Assembly (NCBI GenBank): GCA_032716605.1
Contig: CM064485.1
Location: forward strand, 28,671,558 to 28,735,557
DNA length: 64,000 nucleotides
Origin: Paralithodes platypus
Taxonomy: Eukaryota > Arthropoda > Malacostraca > Decapoda > Lithodidae
Reading direction: 5' to 3'
Position 1 is the first letter of the stretch; every line of letters starts with the position of its first letter. Below, in pieces: positions 42,742 to 52,986 of this stretch. Under the pieces are notes generated by a model that saw only the letters and a program-made list of their open reading frames with translations, made no database searches and was not told the origin of the DNA. The position numbers were made by a program, and so were the translations under genes.

Positions 42742-45693
42742 TTGGATAAAGCTCCACCAACACGACCCAAATTCAAAACCGCCAGGGATAACGACCGAGG
42801 ACCGATGTCAGCCATGAATGTAAATGTAGATCCGATCAGAACCAAAAATTTGATTAAAGAACGTTCTGTGAGTTCTAAAACCGCAACTTTAAAGGTTTTC
42901 TATGCAAACGCTCGTAGCATACGCAATAAATTTTCAGATTTAGAGGAACTAGTGTTTACTGAAAATTATGATGTGATTGGTATAACAGAATCTTGGCTCA
43001 ATACAGTAGATAGAGACTTTTTAGAAGAGTATTCACTTCCCGGTTATGTAATGTTTGAGAAAAGCCGAATAAATAAAAATGGAGGTGGCGTTTTATTTTA
43101 TATCAAAGAAAGTCTTAACCCGACCCTCTTGTCAAAACCTCAAATTGTGAACGTCGACACATCTTTTGTGCTAATAAAGAATAATAAAGGTACAAAAATA
43201 ATACTTGCATTAATATACAGACCTCCAGCTCAATCAGTGCAAACTGACCGAGAAATTTATGAACAAATTGCAGATGTAAGTAACTCACAAGATACCGTAT
43301 TTTTTGGCGACTTTAATTTACCTGTGACCAAGTGGGGCGATACTCTTACTTCACACTCCGGACATGACTTGTATACGAACTTGCAAGAGAGTTCGCTTTA
43401 TCAATTTGTTCGAACACCGACCCGTGGTAATAACGTTCTTGACATTGTACTTGCAACAAAAGAAGAATTAATAGAGAATTTGAATGTTGGTGATGAATTC
43501 AGTAACAGCGACCATCGTACGATAACTTTCACTTTAAACTTTACTAGTAACGAACCAAATAGTAGCATCGAAAAAGTCCCTAATTTCAAGAAAGCAAACT
43601 TTCATAAACTTAGAGCTATGTTTAAAGAAACTGACTGGAGCTTTTTAATTAACAATAACGACATAAATACATCTTGGAAGTTATTCGAAACCACTTACCT
43701 AAAAGCAGTGCAAGACTGCATACCATCGAAAATACGGCGTCCAGGCCATAATAATAAGCCCAAATGGTGGAATAAAGATATTCCAAACTGCCTGCTTGCT
43801 AAAAAATTTGCTAATGATAGATTAAAATCCTCACAAAATGACGAAGAACGGGTGAAATTTGTAGAGCTACGACGCAAAGCCAAAAAGTTAATTAAGCAAA
43901 GTAAAAAGACCCTAGAGTTACATATTGCGAATCAAAGTAAAACAAACCCGAAAGAATTCTATAGTTATATCAGAAAGAAAAAAGTAGTTACTTCAACTGT
44001 TGGACCGTTAGTCGATGAAAATGGAGAATACACCAAAGACGAAGTACAAATGAGTAATGCCCTCAATACCTTCTTTGCATCAGTATTTACAACAGAAGAC
44101 CTCAGTGATATCCCTACACCATCGCCGATTCAGATTGATAATTCAGATGTTCTAAGCAATATCACCGTTACAGAGAGAGAAGTATTGAATTGTTTAGATA
44201 AACTCAAGGTAAATAAAACGCCTGGACCTGATACAATCTCGCCTAGAGTTCTAAAGGAAGTTAAGGATGAGCTCTCCAAACCACTGACATTACTATTCAA
44301 TAAATCCTTGCAGTCTGGAACTATGCCTGATCAGTGGAAGATAGCCAACGTAACACCGATATTCAAAAAAGGCAGCAAATCCCTACCCAGTAACTATCGT
44401 CCAATTAGCTTAACCTCAGTTGTATGTAAAATGCTAGAAACGGTCATAAGAGACAGACTCGTAAATCACTTAGAGGAAAATAACATACTTAAAGATACTC
44501 AACACGGCTTTCGTAAAAAACGTTCCTGTTTAACAAACCTCTTAGACTTCTTCCACGATATCCTCAACCTCTACGATGAGAGTAAAGCTGTAGATATTAT
44601 ATACCTTGATTTTCAAAAGGCCTTTGACAAAGTTCCCCACAAACGTTTACTGCTAAAACTAAAAGCGCATGGAATACAAGATGGTGTGTTGAAATGGATA
44701 GAAAATTGGCTCAGCGACAGAAAGCAAAGAGTAGTCATAAACGGTAAGGCATCTAAATGGACCAATGTAAGTAGCGGGGTACCCCAGGGATCGGTACTAG
44801 GACCAATTCTCTTTCTAATTTACATCAACGACATAGATGAGGGTCTCACCTGTACAATCTCAAAATTTGCTGACGATACAAAAATTGCAAATAGCGTACT
44901 CTCAAAAGATCAAGTTGACGATATGCAACACAATCTAGATAAATTGTCACATTGGGCCCAAATTTGGCAAATGAGTTTCAATGCGGATAAATGTAAAGTA
45001 CTACATATCGGATACCTAAATGAGAAAGCAAACTATTCGATGAATGGCACTCAGCTTAAGAATGTAAACCGAGAAACCGTTCTGGGAGTAACAATATCGA
45101 GTAACCTAAAACCGAGTCAACAATGTTCAGAAGTTGTTAAGAAGGCAAACAAAATAATTGGCTTTATAGGCAGATCATTTGAGCATAAATCCAAAGACTT
45201 AATCCTAACCCTTTACAATTCCTTAGTCCGCCCTCTTCTGGAATACTGCGTTCAATGCTGGTGCCCTTATTACCAAAAAGACATAAACAAGCTAGAACGA
45301 GTTCAACGTAGAGTTACCAAAATGATACCTAGCCTAAAGAACAAACCATACGAAGAGCGTCTTAGAGAATTAAATCTATTTCCTTTAACCCAGCGCAGAT
45401 TAAGAGGTGACTTAATTCAAGTGTTCAAAATCATCAAAGGCATCGACAATATGAACTGTAGTAAGTACTTCACTATCGACCAATCTAATTACATGCGGGG
45501 AAACGGTTGCAAAATTATTGGTAAATCTTTTAACTCACACGAATCTAAGAATTTCTTCTTCAATCGAGTTGTCAACTTGTGGAATGGGCTTCCCCGAGAC
45601 GTTATAGACTGCAGCACCGTTGATTTATTTAAATTCCGCATAGACAAATATCTCGCATCAAACCCTCGACTGACTGCGTTTGTAAATGAATAA
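42742..45693 (+). CDS. CR1-like LINE ORF2: endonuclease and RT
   Basis: 983 residues, uninterrupted. Endonuclease over about residues 50-275: FYANARSIRNKF (Asn), IGITESWLN (Glu), ALIYRPPAQ (Tyr), VFFGDFNLP (Asp, Asn) and FSNSDHRTI (Asp, His). RT over about 490-780: NYRPISLTSVVCKMLE, QHGFRKKRSC, IIYLDFQKAFDKV (motif A), SGVPQGSVLGPILFLIYIND and SKFADDTKI (catalytic FADD). Thumb: YCVQCWCPYYQKD. C-terminal end: WNGLPRDVIDC. All catalytic residues I can check are present, so it could be active. It would nick DNA and prime reverse transcription there. Confidence 0.92.
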   Translation: MDKAPPTRPKFKTARDNDRGPMSAMNVNVDPIRTKNLIKERSVSSKTATLKVFYANARSIRNKFSDLEELVFTENYDVIGITESWLNTVDRDFLEEYSLPGYVMFEKSRINKNGGGVLFYIKESLNPTLLSKPQIVNVDTSFVLIKNNKGTKIILALIYRPPAQSVQTDREIYEQIADVSNSQDTVFFGDFNLPVTKWGDTLTSHSGHDLYTNLQESSLYQFVRTPTRGNNVLDIVLATKEELIENLNVGDEFSNSDHRTITFTLNFTSNEPNSSIEKVPNFKKANFHKLRAMFKETDWSFLINNNDINTSWKLFETTYLKAVQDCIPSKIRRPGHNNKPKWWNKDIPNCLLAKKFANDRLKSSQNDEERVKFVELRRKAKKLIKQSKKTLELHIANQSKTNPKEFYSYIRKKKVVTSTVGPLVDENGEYTKDEVQMSNALNTFFASVFTTEDLSDIPTPSPIQIDNSDVLSNITVTEREVLNCLDKLKVNKTPGPDTISPRVLKEVKDELSKPLTLLFNKSLQSGTMPDQWKIANVTPIFKKGSKSLPSNYRPISLTSVVCKMLETVIRDRLVNHLEENNILKDTQHGFRKKRSCLTNLLDFFHDILNLYDESKAVDIIYLDFQKAFDKVPHKRLLLKLKAHGIQDGVLKWIENWLSDRKQRVVINGKASKWTNVSSGVPQGSVLGPILFLIYINDIDEGLTCTISKFADDTKIANSVLSKDQVDDMQHNLDKLSHWAQIWQMSFNADKCKVLHIGYLNEKANYSMNGTQLKNVNRETVLGVTISSNLKPSQQCSEVVKKANKIIGFIGRSFEHKSKDLILTLYNSLVRPLLEYCVQCWCPYYQKDINKLERVQRRVTKMIPSLKNKPYEERLRELNLFPLTQRRLRGDLIQVFKIIKGIDNMNCSKYFTIDQSNYMRGNGCKIIGKSFNSHESKNFFFNRVVNLWNGLPRDVIDCSTVDLFKFRIDKYLASNPRLTAFVNE

Positions 45694-45745
45694 CTTTATC
45701 CTCCCCTTAGTTACTAACCCATATGTCCCCTACTAACTTCCTAGT

Positions 45746-45765
45746 CCTGCCACGTTAGTGGCAGG
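45746..45765 (+). repeat. CR1-like LINE 3' hairpin
   Basis: CCTGCCAC and GTGGCAGG, perfect 8-bp arms around GTTA, about 52 bases after the ORF2 stop. Then AGTTCCCTTTCCAATGTTCC, a short repeated tail. This is a typical CR1/L2 3' terminus. Confidence 0.7.
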
Positions 45766-45795
45766 GCAGTAGTTCCCTTTCCAATGTTCCCTTAC

Positions 45796-46704
45796 CCACT
45801 CTAAACCACTGTTTGGACACTTGATCCTCAGTGTTTTGGAGGACAAGCAGCCTAGAAGGGTCACTAGATCTGTTGTTGCTTGATTTCCTTTGTACTCCTT
45901 TGTACACCCGTGGTCGCTCGCCTTCCTTGGGCTGCGACGCTGCTAGTTCGTGTCGTGGGTCTCGCCCCTGCGGGCCGACCAATCTTGGGGGGGGTCGCCT
46001 CTCTCGGATCGATTGTCGGCTATGCAGGGGTGGGTTGTGTCACGCATCGACGGGCGCTTGGAGTCGATGCAAGACTCCCTCTTATCGCGCTTCTTGGCGG
46101 TGACACACCCTCAGCGCCTCACCCTACCTACCCCTGCTACGGTCCCCCTCCCTTCTGCAGGCCTACGCTCTGGTCAGACTTCAGCCGCCGGGACATCCTT
46201 CAGGATGTTCATTCCCTGGCTGTGTTGACGGGACTGTCCTCCTATGGGACAGGTTTGTGCGACGACGGTACGCCTGGCTTAGCCATCATGCTCGGTCGCC
46301 CTCTCCCATTGGGGGCCTGGTTTGCTGAGGCCTTCGACTTCGCCAACCGATCCGTCGACAGCTATCCTTCAGTCCCTCCCCCGGAGTCATCCCTGCTTTT
46401 GCCTCCTCTTGTGTCTGTCGGCGGGTTGGACGGCACGTTCTGGTCCTAGATGCGCGCACCCGTTCTTGAACTTTGTTCTATTGCTACCCCGTTCTTCTCT
46501 CACCCTGATGCGTCCTCTGTCGACAAGGATTTTCCCTTGCGACGGTGGGTGACGAACTTATTATCTTGTCTTTTCGGTTCCCTCCAGACATCTGTTCACC
46601 ACCTGCGGCTTCTCGAGGCGTCTGCACCAGGCGATCTTCGCGAGGGTTTGGACCGCTGTTACGTCCTGGGATATATAAACACTGGGCTCTTTCTATTGGA
46701 CTAG
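45796..46704 (+). pseudogene. DIRS1-like Gag, second part (decayed)
   Basis: Recognisable pieces in different frames: a helix-rich segment (SAMQGWVVSRIDGRLESMQ, about 46015-46080) that could form a coiled coil, then FSRRDILQDVHSLAVLTG (about 46180-46240) and an end with LRLLEASAPGD and YVLGYINTG. They fit the C-terminal part of a DIRS ORF1 Gag, but no database check was possible and frames shift several times. Confidence 0.45.
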
Positions 46705-48480
46705 GTATGCGGCAACAAGCAACAACGGAAAACGCTAGATCCAACCCTTATCTATAAACCCAGGCAACAAACCACCCTAAACCGTCAAGAGTCCTGCCTG
46801 GACAACGAGGTATCCTATGACTCGGTTACAGGGTGCACGCACTATAGACTGCTGATAGTCAAGCAGGCTATATAAAAGATCACACAATTAAGTTGACTTA
46901 AAGCTTCAAGGAAAAGATAGATAACGGAATTAAATTGCAGAAACAATTTAATAACAAACTAGAAGAAAGTACATTTAACGTTACATTAATTAATACAACT
47001 AATCACTCCTGCGTGAAAGAAGGTGAAAGCAAACAGTCCTCAAAACATCGTACAGGTAGACAAGATGCGGGTCTCTAAACTACATGCGGCTACTGTAGGA
47101 TCTGATGCTTAGCAAAGAAAATACGTTACGGATTTAGAGAACTCTTAACTCATAAGCAGGAATAAATACTAGTGATAGGACATACAGTGTATAATGGCAT
47201 AGGTATAATTAAATAAAGGCAGCAACTTGCAACATAACCACATACAGGTGTGCTTCTCACTCTTAGTCAGGCAAGCCTGCTCGGACAGAGTCTCTAAGCC
47301 ACACCCTGACTCACAATGCTCACAAAAACGGTAAACTGTGGCACAATAACAAGCATACAGAGATAATAAACCCCTAGCTGTTAATCTGCCAGGTGGCAGA
47401 GGTCTAGCCGGAAGGATATAGGCTTCGGATACCCGGGCTGAGCCACCTGCTCTAGCCTAGGGACGTTCCCAAGTCTGTGCGCCAAATTACTCTAATTGAA
47501 AGGGTGCTCTCTTGAGAGACTCAGATCGCAAGTATCTGACTCTCTCCTGGCGACCCTAAAACAAAAGCAAGACATGCTAGCGCAGTGCTGAGTGGACTAG
47601 GCAAGGGCCCTCACACAACACAACACTAGACACACAGGGACACAGACAAGAAAATGCCCCCAGACTCCCACGGGTATCCTAGTAAAGTCGTGCGGGTCCA
47701 CAGGACTCGCACCAGCAGACTTTACTTAAAGGATCGCAAAAAGCCTCCCCTCCGGTCTAGCCCCTGCTAACCTGACAGAAGAATACACTAGCAAGCATGA
47801 AACCACCAAATATGAGACAACAAAAAAGCTTCCTAGGTCTCATTAACAATTACGTCTCTGCATAAGGCCCAAAATCCTATCTAATTATCTGAGAGCTCGT
47901 CGTTAATACAATAATAGATATAAGGTCTATCAAGGGGATGGGATAATTAAATAGATTGGTGAAGTAGTGGAAAGAAGGTATACAAAGTAAGAGAAAACGT
48001 TTCTAAGTGGGGTTGAGAGGGATAGATATCAAGGGGGTCCGAAGGGTACGACAGTGAGGTGAGCTCTGAGTCTTGAATCTGTCTGGACCCCACCCTAGGC
48101 ATGCAGAATACATCCCAGGCTTGGCAACACTCAACACAGTTGCCTGGTCAAAATCCTCTACCCCGTGCGTAAGTCGAAACTAAGCCTAACGTTGCAATCA
48201 AATGCACGTGGCAGCGCTTCAGGCTCGTCCCAAGCTGGTCTCTCCGCGCGAAGCAACGTCCCAAGCCGGTCTCTCTCTCCCGGTCGTCTCTTCCCGCTCT
48301 CACTAGACTTACATCTTATATATTATAATGAAACAATCAACTATCGAGAATAAAATATACTAAGATGCGTTGGTTAAGAATAAGGGCAGCTTCAAGCTGT
48401 GAAACAACATAAGAATATCCCAGACATTAGTTACATTGTCGTAGGATATATACTAAGGGAAAGCCGGCCAGCCGGCTACC
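46705..48480. mobile_element. Unclassified 1.8-kb block inside DIRS1-like element
   Basis: AT-rich, non-coding, unlike the GC-rich DIRS coding sequence on both sides, so probably an insertion such as a solo LTR. The word GGATATATA occurs near both edges (about 46670 and 48446), a possible but weak duplication. No ORF, tRNA boxes or inverted ends recognised. Confidence 0.45.
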
Positions 48481-48496
48481 ACCAGCCGGTTTCTAA

Positions 48497-50300
48497 ATGG
48501 CTGGGCAGCCGACGCGCGCGCATGCCCGCACGTGGTTACTATGCAGAAGCGTCACACCGCGTTCGGCGGATCCGCCTTCGGCTCGCGGTGTCTTTGGTTC
48601 CCGAGCTGACGGCGGTTTTGTGCGTGGCAACTCGGCAACGCCGGACGGTACGGTCCTCGTTCTGCCGGACAGCCCCCTTGGATATTCGTCAGGGTTTGTT
48701 GTACTCTGCGCTATATAAGTCGGGGCTTTTTTGCGCAGGATGCTTGGGAACGCTACGCTTCTCTGTCGGCGGACCCTGCTTACGACACGCAACGACGCGC
48801 TGTGTCGCGAGCGGGGTCTTCTCAGTCCCGTCCTTCTGCCGGTCCTCTTCGGGGTGCTGCTGCAAGTGCTGCCGCCATGCACGGGCGCAGGACAGGGACG
48901 TTGCAGGCCAGTGCGTCGGTTCCGCCTCGCACTTCTGTTCTTGCCCCCTTTCATCCCCGCCATGTCGGGGCTGGCCAGCCTTCCACTTCTGGCCGCCCTT
49001 CGACGGGGTCAGACCCGCGACGGCCAGGGGTTGGGGTGGCCCGCCCTTTTCGACGAAGTTGGGGGGGGGGTAGAGGAGGTCAATGTGGCGCTCATGACCG
49101 CAAGGACCGTACCGGGGGTACCTCCACGTCAAAACAATGTGTAGATTCTCCGGGTCGGTCTCCTTGTTCTCCTTCTCACCTAGCCGCCCGGGTCGCTCCC
49201 CTCCTCTCGGGAGCTCCCACAGGTTGTTTTCGCCCTTGCGCCCCTCGATGGCCGCGAGGGACGTGGGGGCAGCAGATTGCGTGGAGGGGTCTAACCTGGA
49301 GATGGAAGTCCAGACCCCCACTCCGCTCTTGTCACCGACGCCGGCCCTTCTCTTCAGAGGTGGCCCACGTGTTCACATCCATGCACGAGCAGGGAATCGT
49401 CGAGGGGGTGACCGCCGGTCACCCGGTTTTCCTCTCCCGTGTATTTCTGGTACCGAAGAAGAACTGCGACGCGATGCGACCGGTGGTGGATCTGTCGGCC
49501 CTCAACGGGCACATCGTGCACACACGGTTTCGGATGCTGCCGGTACCCCAGGTGCGCCTGGCACTGCGCCCTCTGTCGTGGGTAGTGTCGCTGGACCTCA
49601 AGGGTGCATCTTGGCTCGTTCCTCTCCGTCCTCGATTCCAGCGATTCTTGGCCGTTCAGACTTCCGATCGTGTGTTCCTGTTCGACTGACTTCCCTTCGG
49701 TCTCCACATCGCGCCGCAGATCTTCTCCAAACTGGTGGAGCAGGCTCTGGATCCTCTCCTCAGGAGCGGGCTCCAGGTCCTGTTTTCCTTGGCCGATTGG
49801 TTGATAGTTTCCGGCGCCCTAGAACGGTGCGTACACGACACCCTCACAGTCGTTCACCACATCACACAGTTAGGGTTCACCATCGATGTTCCCCAGTCAC
49901 GCTTGACCCCGTCGCGTGTCGTGCCGTGGGTCGGTCTCGAATGGGATTTGACCAGCGCTACGGTGACCCTGAGTCTGCCAAACGCGGTGAACCTTCGACG
50001 GAAGGTCTTCGCCGTGTTGCACTCGGTCTCCCACCCGGGGAGGCTCTGGGACTCGTTAGTGGGTTCGCTGAATTGGCCCGCTCTGACCATTCCCTTAGGG
50101 AGACTCAGGCTACGCCGCCTCCTCCTCATGGGCACCGAGGTGTTTCCGTTGACCCCTATGGATCGGCTCCTGCCGATCCCGCGTACCATTCGCAGACACT
50201 TCGGACACTGGGTTGCTCGGGGCACGCTCTCTGCGGCTGTGCCCTGGACCGCCCCCCCCGCCGACGATCTGGGTAGACACAGATGCGTCGAGTGAGGTAG
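48497..50300 (+). pseudogene. DIRS1-like RT
   Basis: An Arg/Ser/Pro-rich leader (to about 49370) precedes the RT: HEQGIVEGV, LVPKKNCDAMRPVVDLSALN, WVVSLDLKGA (motif A, first catalytic Asp), then TGA at about 49687 where Trp or another residue is expected, LPFGLHIAPQIFSKLVE, and SLADWLIVSG in the position of the catalytic YLDDW. Asp-Asp has become Ala-Asp, so this RT lacks a key residue. RNase H follows in another frame from about 50213. DIRS RTs form their own lineage next to Gypsy. Confidence 0.82.
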
Positions 50301-51097
50301 GGTGGGGTTACCAATCAAACCTGGGACTTCAACATCACGGCAGATGGGTAGGACACACACGCCTACACATACGTGCCCTAGAACTGTTGGTTCCTTTATT
50401 CTTCCTGAGGGACCACGCGCTGGCCCTTCGGGGAAAGTCGGTGGCCTTCGGGATGGACAGTCAGACAGCTGTCCACTGTATCCACAAGCAGGGGTCCTCC
50501 GGGTCATTGACTCTGTTGGGGATCTCGGTGACGTTGTTCTTCCTCAAGAACCGTCACACCTTCTCCCTGCATGCCTCCTACCTGCCCGGGACTGCCAACC
50601 TGTGGGCGGACGCCCTGTCGAGAGGACAGGGCGTTCTTGTAGACTGGGCAATGCAACTGACTGTGTTCGACGACCTCGCGGCTTCCTGGGGTGTTCCGGA
50701 GGCCGACTTGTTCGCATCGAAGGAGACGCACAAGTTGCCTCGGTACCTATCCCTCTGGCCTCGCACTCCGGAGGGGGGTCCGGACGCTTTCATGGTAGAC
50801 TGGAACAGGTGGCAGTCGATATACATATTTCCGCCGCCGGCCGCACTGTTGATGTGCAATGTCCTCGCGAGGCTGCGGCTGTACCGCGGCAGAGTCTGGC
50901 TAATCGCGCCTCTGTGGCCGGCACAGGCTTGGTACGCCCAGTTGACGCGGTGGTGCCCGAGTCCGGTCCCTCTACCTGTCTCCGACTTCCACTTGAGCCA
51001 GGTTGGAGACCTGCGGACCTCGTTGGCCTTCGCATCGTGGATGTTCATGAGGCACGGTGGCTCCCAGTCCACGGACGGGACCTGCCTGACTTCCTGA
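50213..51097 (+). pseudogene. DIRS1-like RNase H and methyltransferase-like region
   Basis: 294 residues. RNase H: IWVDTDASSEVGWGYQ (first Asp), RALELLVPLFF (Glu), FGMDSQTAVHCI (Asp) and NLWADALSRG (last Asp). Then the region found only in DIRS and Ngaro elements and likened to DNA adenine methyltransferases: PEADLFASKETHKLPRYLSL and VDWNRW with FPPPAALLMCNVLARLRL and WLIAPLWPAQAWYAQL. The methyltransferase activity is not proven. The frame overlaps the recombinase frame at its end. Confidence 0.82.
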
Positions 51098-52020
51098 AGC
51101 GTTCCTGGACGACTTCGCCTTGGGGGACTTACGGGTCCCCCTGGAGGTCTTTTACTAGGTGGATACAGGACACTCGCCAGACAGTTAGCTCTCCTTCCCT
51201 CGTCCTACACTCCTGGTTTCACCTCTTCTGTACACGTCACTTTCAAGTCGACGCTATACGTCACCGCTTGTCTGCCGTCCGGGAGGTCTTTGAGTCCGTC
51301 ACTGGGCTGGTCGTTCCGCCGAAGGAGCTGGATTCCTTCATGACGGCTGCCTTCCGGGAACGACCGCCTCCGCGCCAGATCCCTCCACAGTGGGATCTGG
51401 GGCGGGCTCTGGACCTTCTGGCTTCACACACGTATACACGGGCCACTACACCGGTTCCGTTGCTCGGGCGTACACTCTTCCTTGTCGCTCTGGCCACTGG
51501 GGATAGGGTGTCTGCACTAGCAGCCTTGTCACGGTCCCAGGAATGCGTGCGATTCTCCCCGTCCTTGAATGTCGTCACGTTAGCCCCCTCCCCTCATTTT
51601 GTTGCCACGAATGAGAGGGAGACCCACGTTTTCCAGCCTTTCACCGTCCAGGCTTTCCAGCGTGGGCATACTCGCCATATGTTGTGCCCGGTGTCAGCCT
51701 TGCACTCCTCTGTTGCGTCTGTGGCGCCGCCTTTGGGTACTGCTGTGTGGGTGTCTCCTCGGACAGGTGGGAGGCTCTCGAAGGTGCAGATAGGACGCCA
51801 CATTTGTCGGACCATTCGTGCCAGTCACGCTGTTTGTAGGGGTTCTGCGCACGATGTGCGATCCTTTGCTGCCTCCTTCCGGTTCCTGCGAAGTCGATCC
51901 TTACCTGACATCGCCTCAGCGGTTTTGTGGTCTTCTATCAATTACTTCATCTCCTACCTCTCCATGTCCAGTGTTCGACCCCCTCGGCCGGTGATAGCTC
52001 TCGGGAGTCGTGTTTCCTAG
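51040..52020 (+). CDS. DIRS1-like tyrosine recombinase
   Basis: About 326 residues in a frame that stays open from 50302, the true start being uncertain. N-terminal core-binding part: WRSFTRWIQDTR and FHLFCTRHFQVDAIRHRLSAV. Catalytic part: ATGDRVSALAAL (first Arg), a distal SAHDVRSFAAS (His-x-x-Arg) and INYFISYLSM with the Tyr nucleophile, the usual R-H-R-Y set. It joins the circular DNA copy to the target without target duplication. Catalytic residues look intact although RT is damaged. It ends about 440 bases before the internal complementary region. Confidence 0.85.
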   Translation, partial: DVHEARWLPVHGRDLPDFLKRSWTTSPWGTYGSPWRSFTRWIQDTRQTVSSPSLVLHSWFHLFCTRHFQVDAIRHRLSAVREVFESVTGLVVPPKELDSFMTAAFRERPPPRQIPPQWDLGRALDLLASHTYTRATTPVPLLGRTLFLVALATGDRVSALAALSRSQECVRFSPSLNVVTLAPSPHFVATNERETHVFQPFTVQAFQRGHTRHMLCPVSALHSSVASVAPPLGTAVWVSPRTGGRLSKVQIGRHICRTIRASHAVCRGSAHDVRSFAASFRFLRSRSLPDIASAVLWSSINYFISYLSMSSVRPPRPVIALGSRVS

Positions 52021-52079
52021 AGCTCTGGCGAAGATACCTGGTCTTCCCCCCTTGTCCCTCTTTCTTTTACTTTGTTTTC

Positions 52080-52440
52080 TTTGAAAAAGGGGGGGGGGGG
52101 GGGAGTACGGGTTTGCAACACTTGATTGCAAGTTTGGGATTATGTATTATGTATACAGTACATAAGTGTTTTTACCAAATTGAAAATTGTGTTTTGTTAT
52201 TGTGTTCAATGTTTTTGTTGGTTTTGGAAGAAAAGGGATTTTGGGTACAGTACTTTTTTGGTTTAAGACAAGTCTATGTTTTTGCATTACTATGAATGAC
52301 GGGCACGTGTTAAAACTGTTCTTTTTAGCTACTCCTCAGTTTTTCACTCTTTTATTAAACTCTCTTGTTTAAATTGTGTCTTTGTCATTCATAATTTTGT
52401 TTTATGCATTGTTTTTTTTGGTATGTTGGGCTTGGATGTC
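52080..52440. other. DIRS1-like 3' untranslated part, AT-rich
   Basis: After the recombinase stop: a G-run (52089-52104), then T-rich sequence to the internal complementary region. No gene. Confidence 0.5.
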
Positions 52441-52460
52441 CTCCTCCTATTTGTTACGCA

Positions 52461-52572
52461 GCCTTGACGTTGGATTTGCCAAGACTACTAACAAATTGGG
52501 AGGTTTGACGTACCTCCCAACCTACCAAATAGGAAAATCTACTATTTGGTAGTAGTCTTGGAAAATCCAACG
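52461..52572. repeat. DIRS1-like internal complementary region
   Basis: First half (52461-52497) is the reverse complement of the extreme left end (37552-37588); second half (52495-52572) is the reverse complement of the extreme right end (52907-52986). They meet at CAA-ATT-GGG (52492-52500), the complement of CCC-AAT-TTG. This is the layout of the DIRS1 internal complementary region, which templates completion of the circular intermediate. Confidence 0.92.
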
Positions 52573-52635
52573 TACATAATACCCTCCCTCACGCCGGACC
52601 CCTGCCCATCCGCGTTCTTCTGCTGACGTGAGATG

Positions 52636-52930
52636 TGATAACAAGAGAGGGTCGCTCATGCGCACGTTCGACAGGGATCTGCACATGACGGAACACGGGA
52701 TGGGCCTTAAGCGGTAACTAAGGTAAACCCCTTTTTCTTCTCTTCTATGCTTTTTTCACCTTCGGTGGTAGTTTTGGTTAATGTACAACGTCTCCTAGAG
52801 CAAGATAAGGAGTAGACTCTAGACGTTTTCTTTTTTAACCGCGGTTGGAATGACGACATAGCAGTCAAAATAGACAAGTCGTCATTGCAATTAGGTTAAT
52901 AGCCTTGACGTTGGATTTTCCAAGACTACT
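52636..52930. repeat. DIRS1-like right inverted terminal repeat
   Basis: Inverted partner of 37561-37854. Beyond it the right end has a unique extension of about 55 bases ending GTCAAACCTCCC with a short inverted repeat (CCAAATAGTAGG and CCTATTTGG). Confidence 0.9.
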
Positions 52931-52986
52931 ACCAAATAGTAGGTTTTCCTATTTGGTAGGTTGGGAGGTACGTCAAACCTCCCAAT

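Larger units (their letters stand above)
40500..45792 (+). mobile_element. CR1-like LINE, both ORFs intact
   Basis: Complete two-ORF LINE: leader with tandem repeats, ORF1 (345 aa, zinc ribbon plus SGNH domain), ORF2 (983 aa, endonuclease plus RT), then a 3' hairpin (45746-45765) and short TTCCCTT-type repeats. The RT has FADD, as is usual in CR1. It is the only autonomous element in the window with all ORFs open. The left boundary is approximate; no target duplication was found, as is common for CR1. Confidence 0.88.
37552..52986 (+). mobile_element. DIRS1-like tyrosine-recombinase retrotransposon
   Basis: Inverted terminal repeats (37561-37854 and 52636-52930), an internal complementary region (52461-52572), a Gag-like region, RT, RNase H, methyltransferase-like region and tyrosine recombinase, all on the + strand. 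There is no integrase, protease or target duplication, as expected for DIRS1-group elements. Junctions are ATC-AAT-TTG (left) and CCC-AAT-AAC (right); the AAT belongs to target and element alike. It contains a complete CR1-like LINE and an unclassified 1.8-kb block, so its own length is nearer 8-9 kb. RT is damaged; the recombinase frame is open. Confidence 0.9.

Noticed and set aside
48399..49321. Host gene overlapping the start of the DIRS RT region, on either strand
   Set aside because: Several overlapping open frames on both strands result from GC-rich composition; none has a recognisable domain.
49137..50276. A 379-codon ORF as the DIRS RT
   Set aside because: It overlaps the RT in another frame and is Arg/Gly/Pro-rich; the RT motifs lie in the frames of 48802-49689 and 49735-50295.
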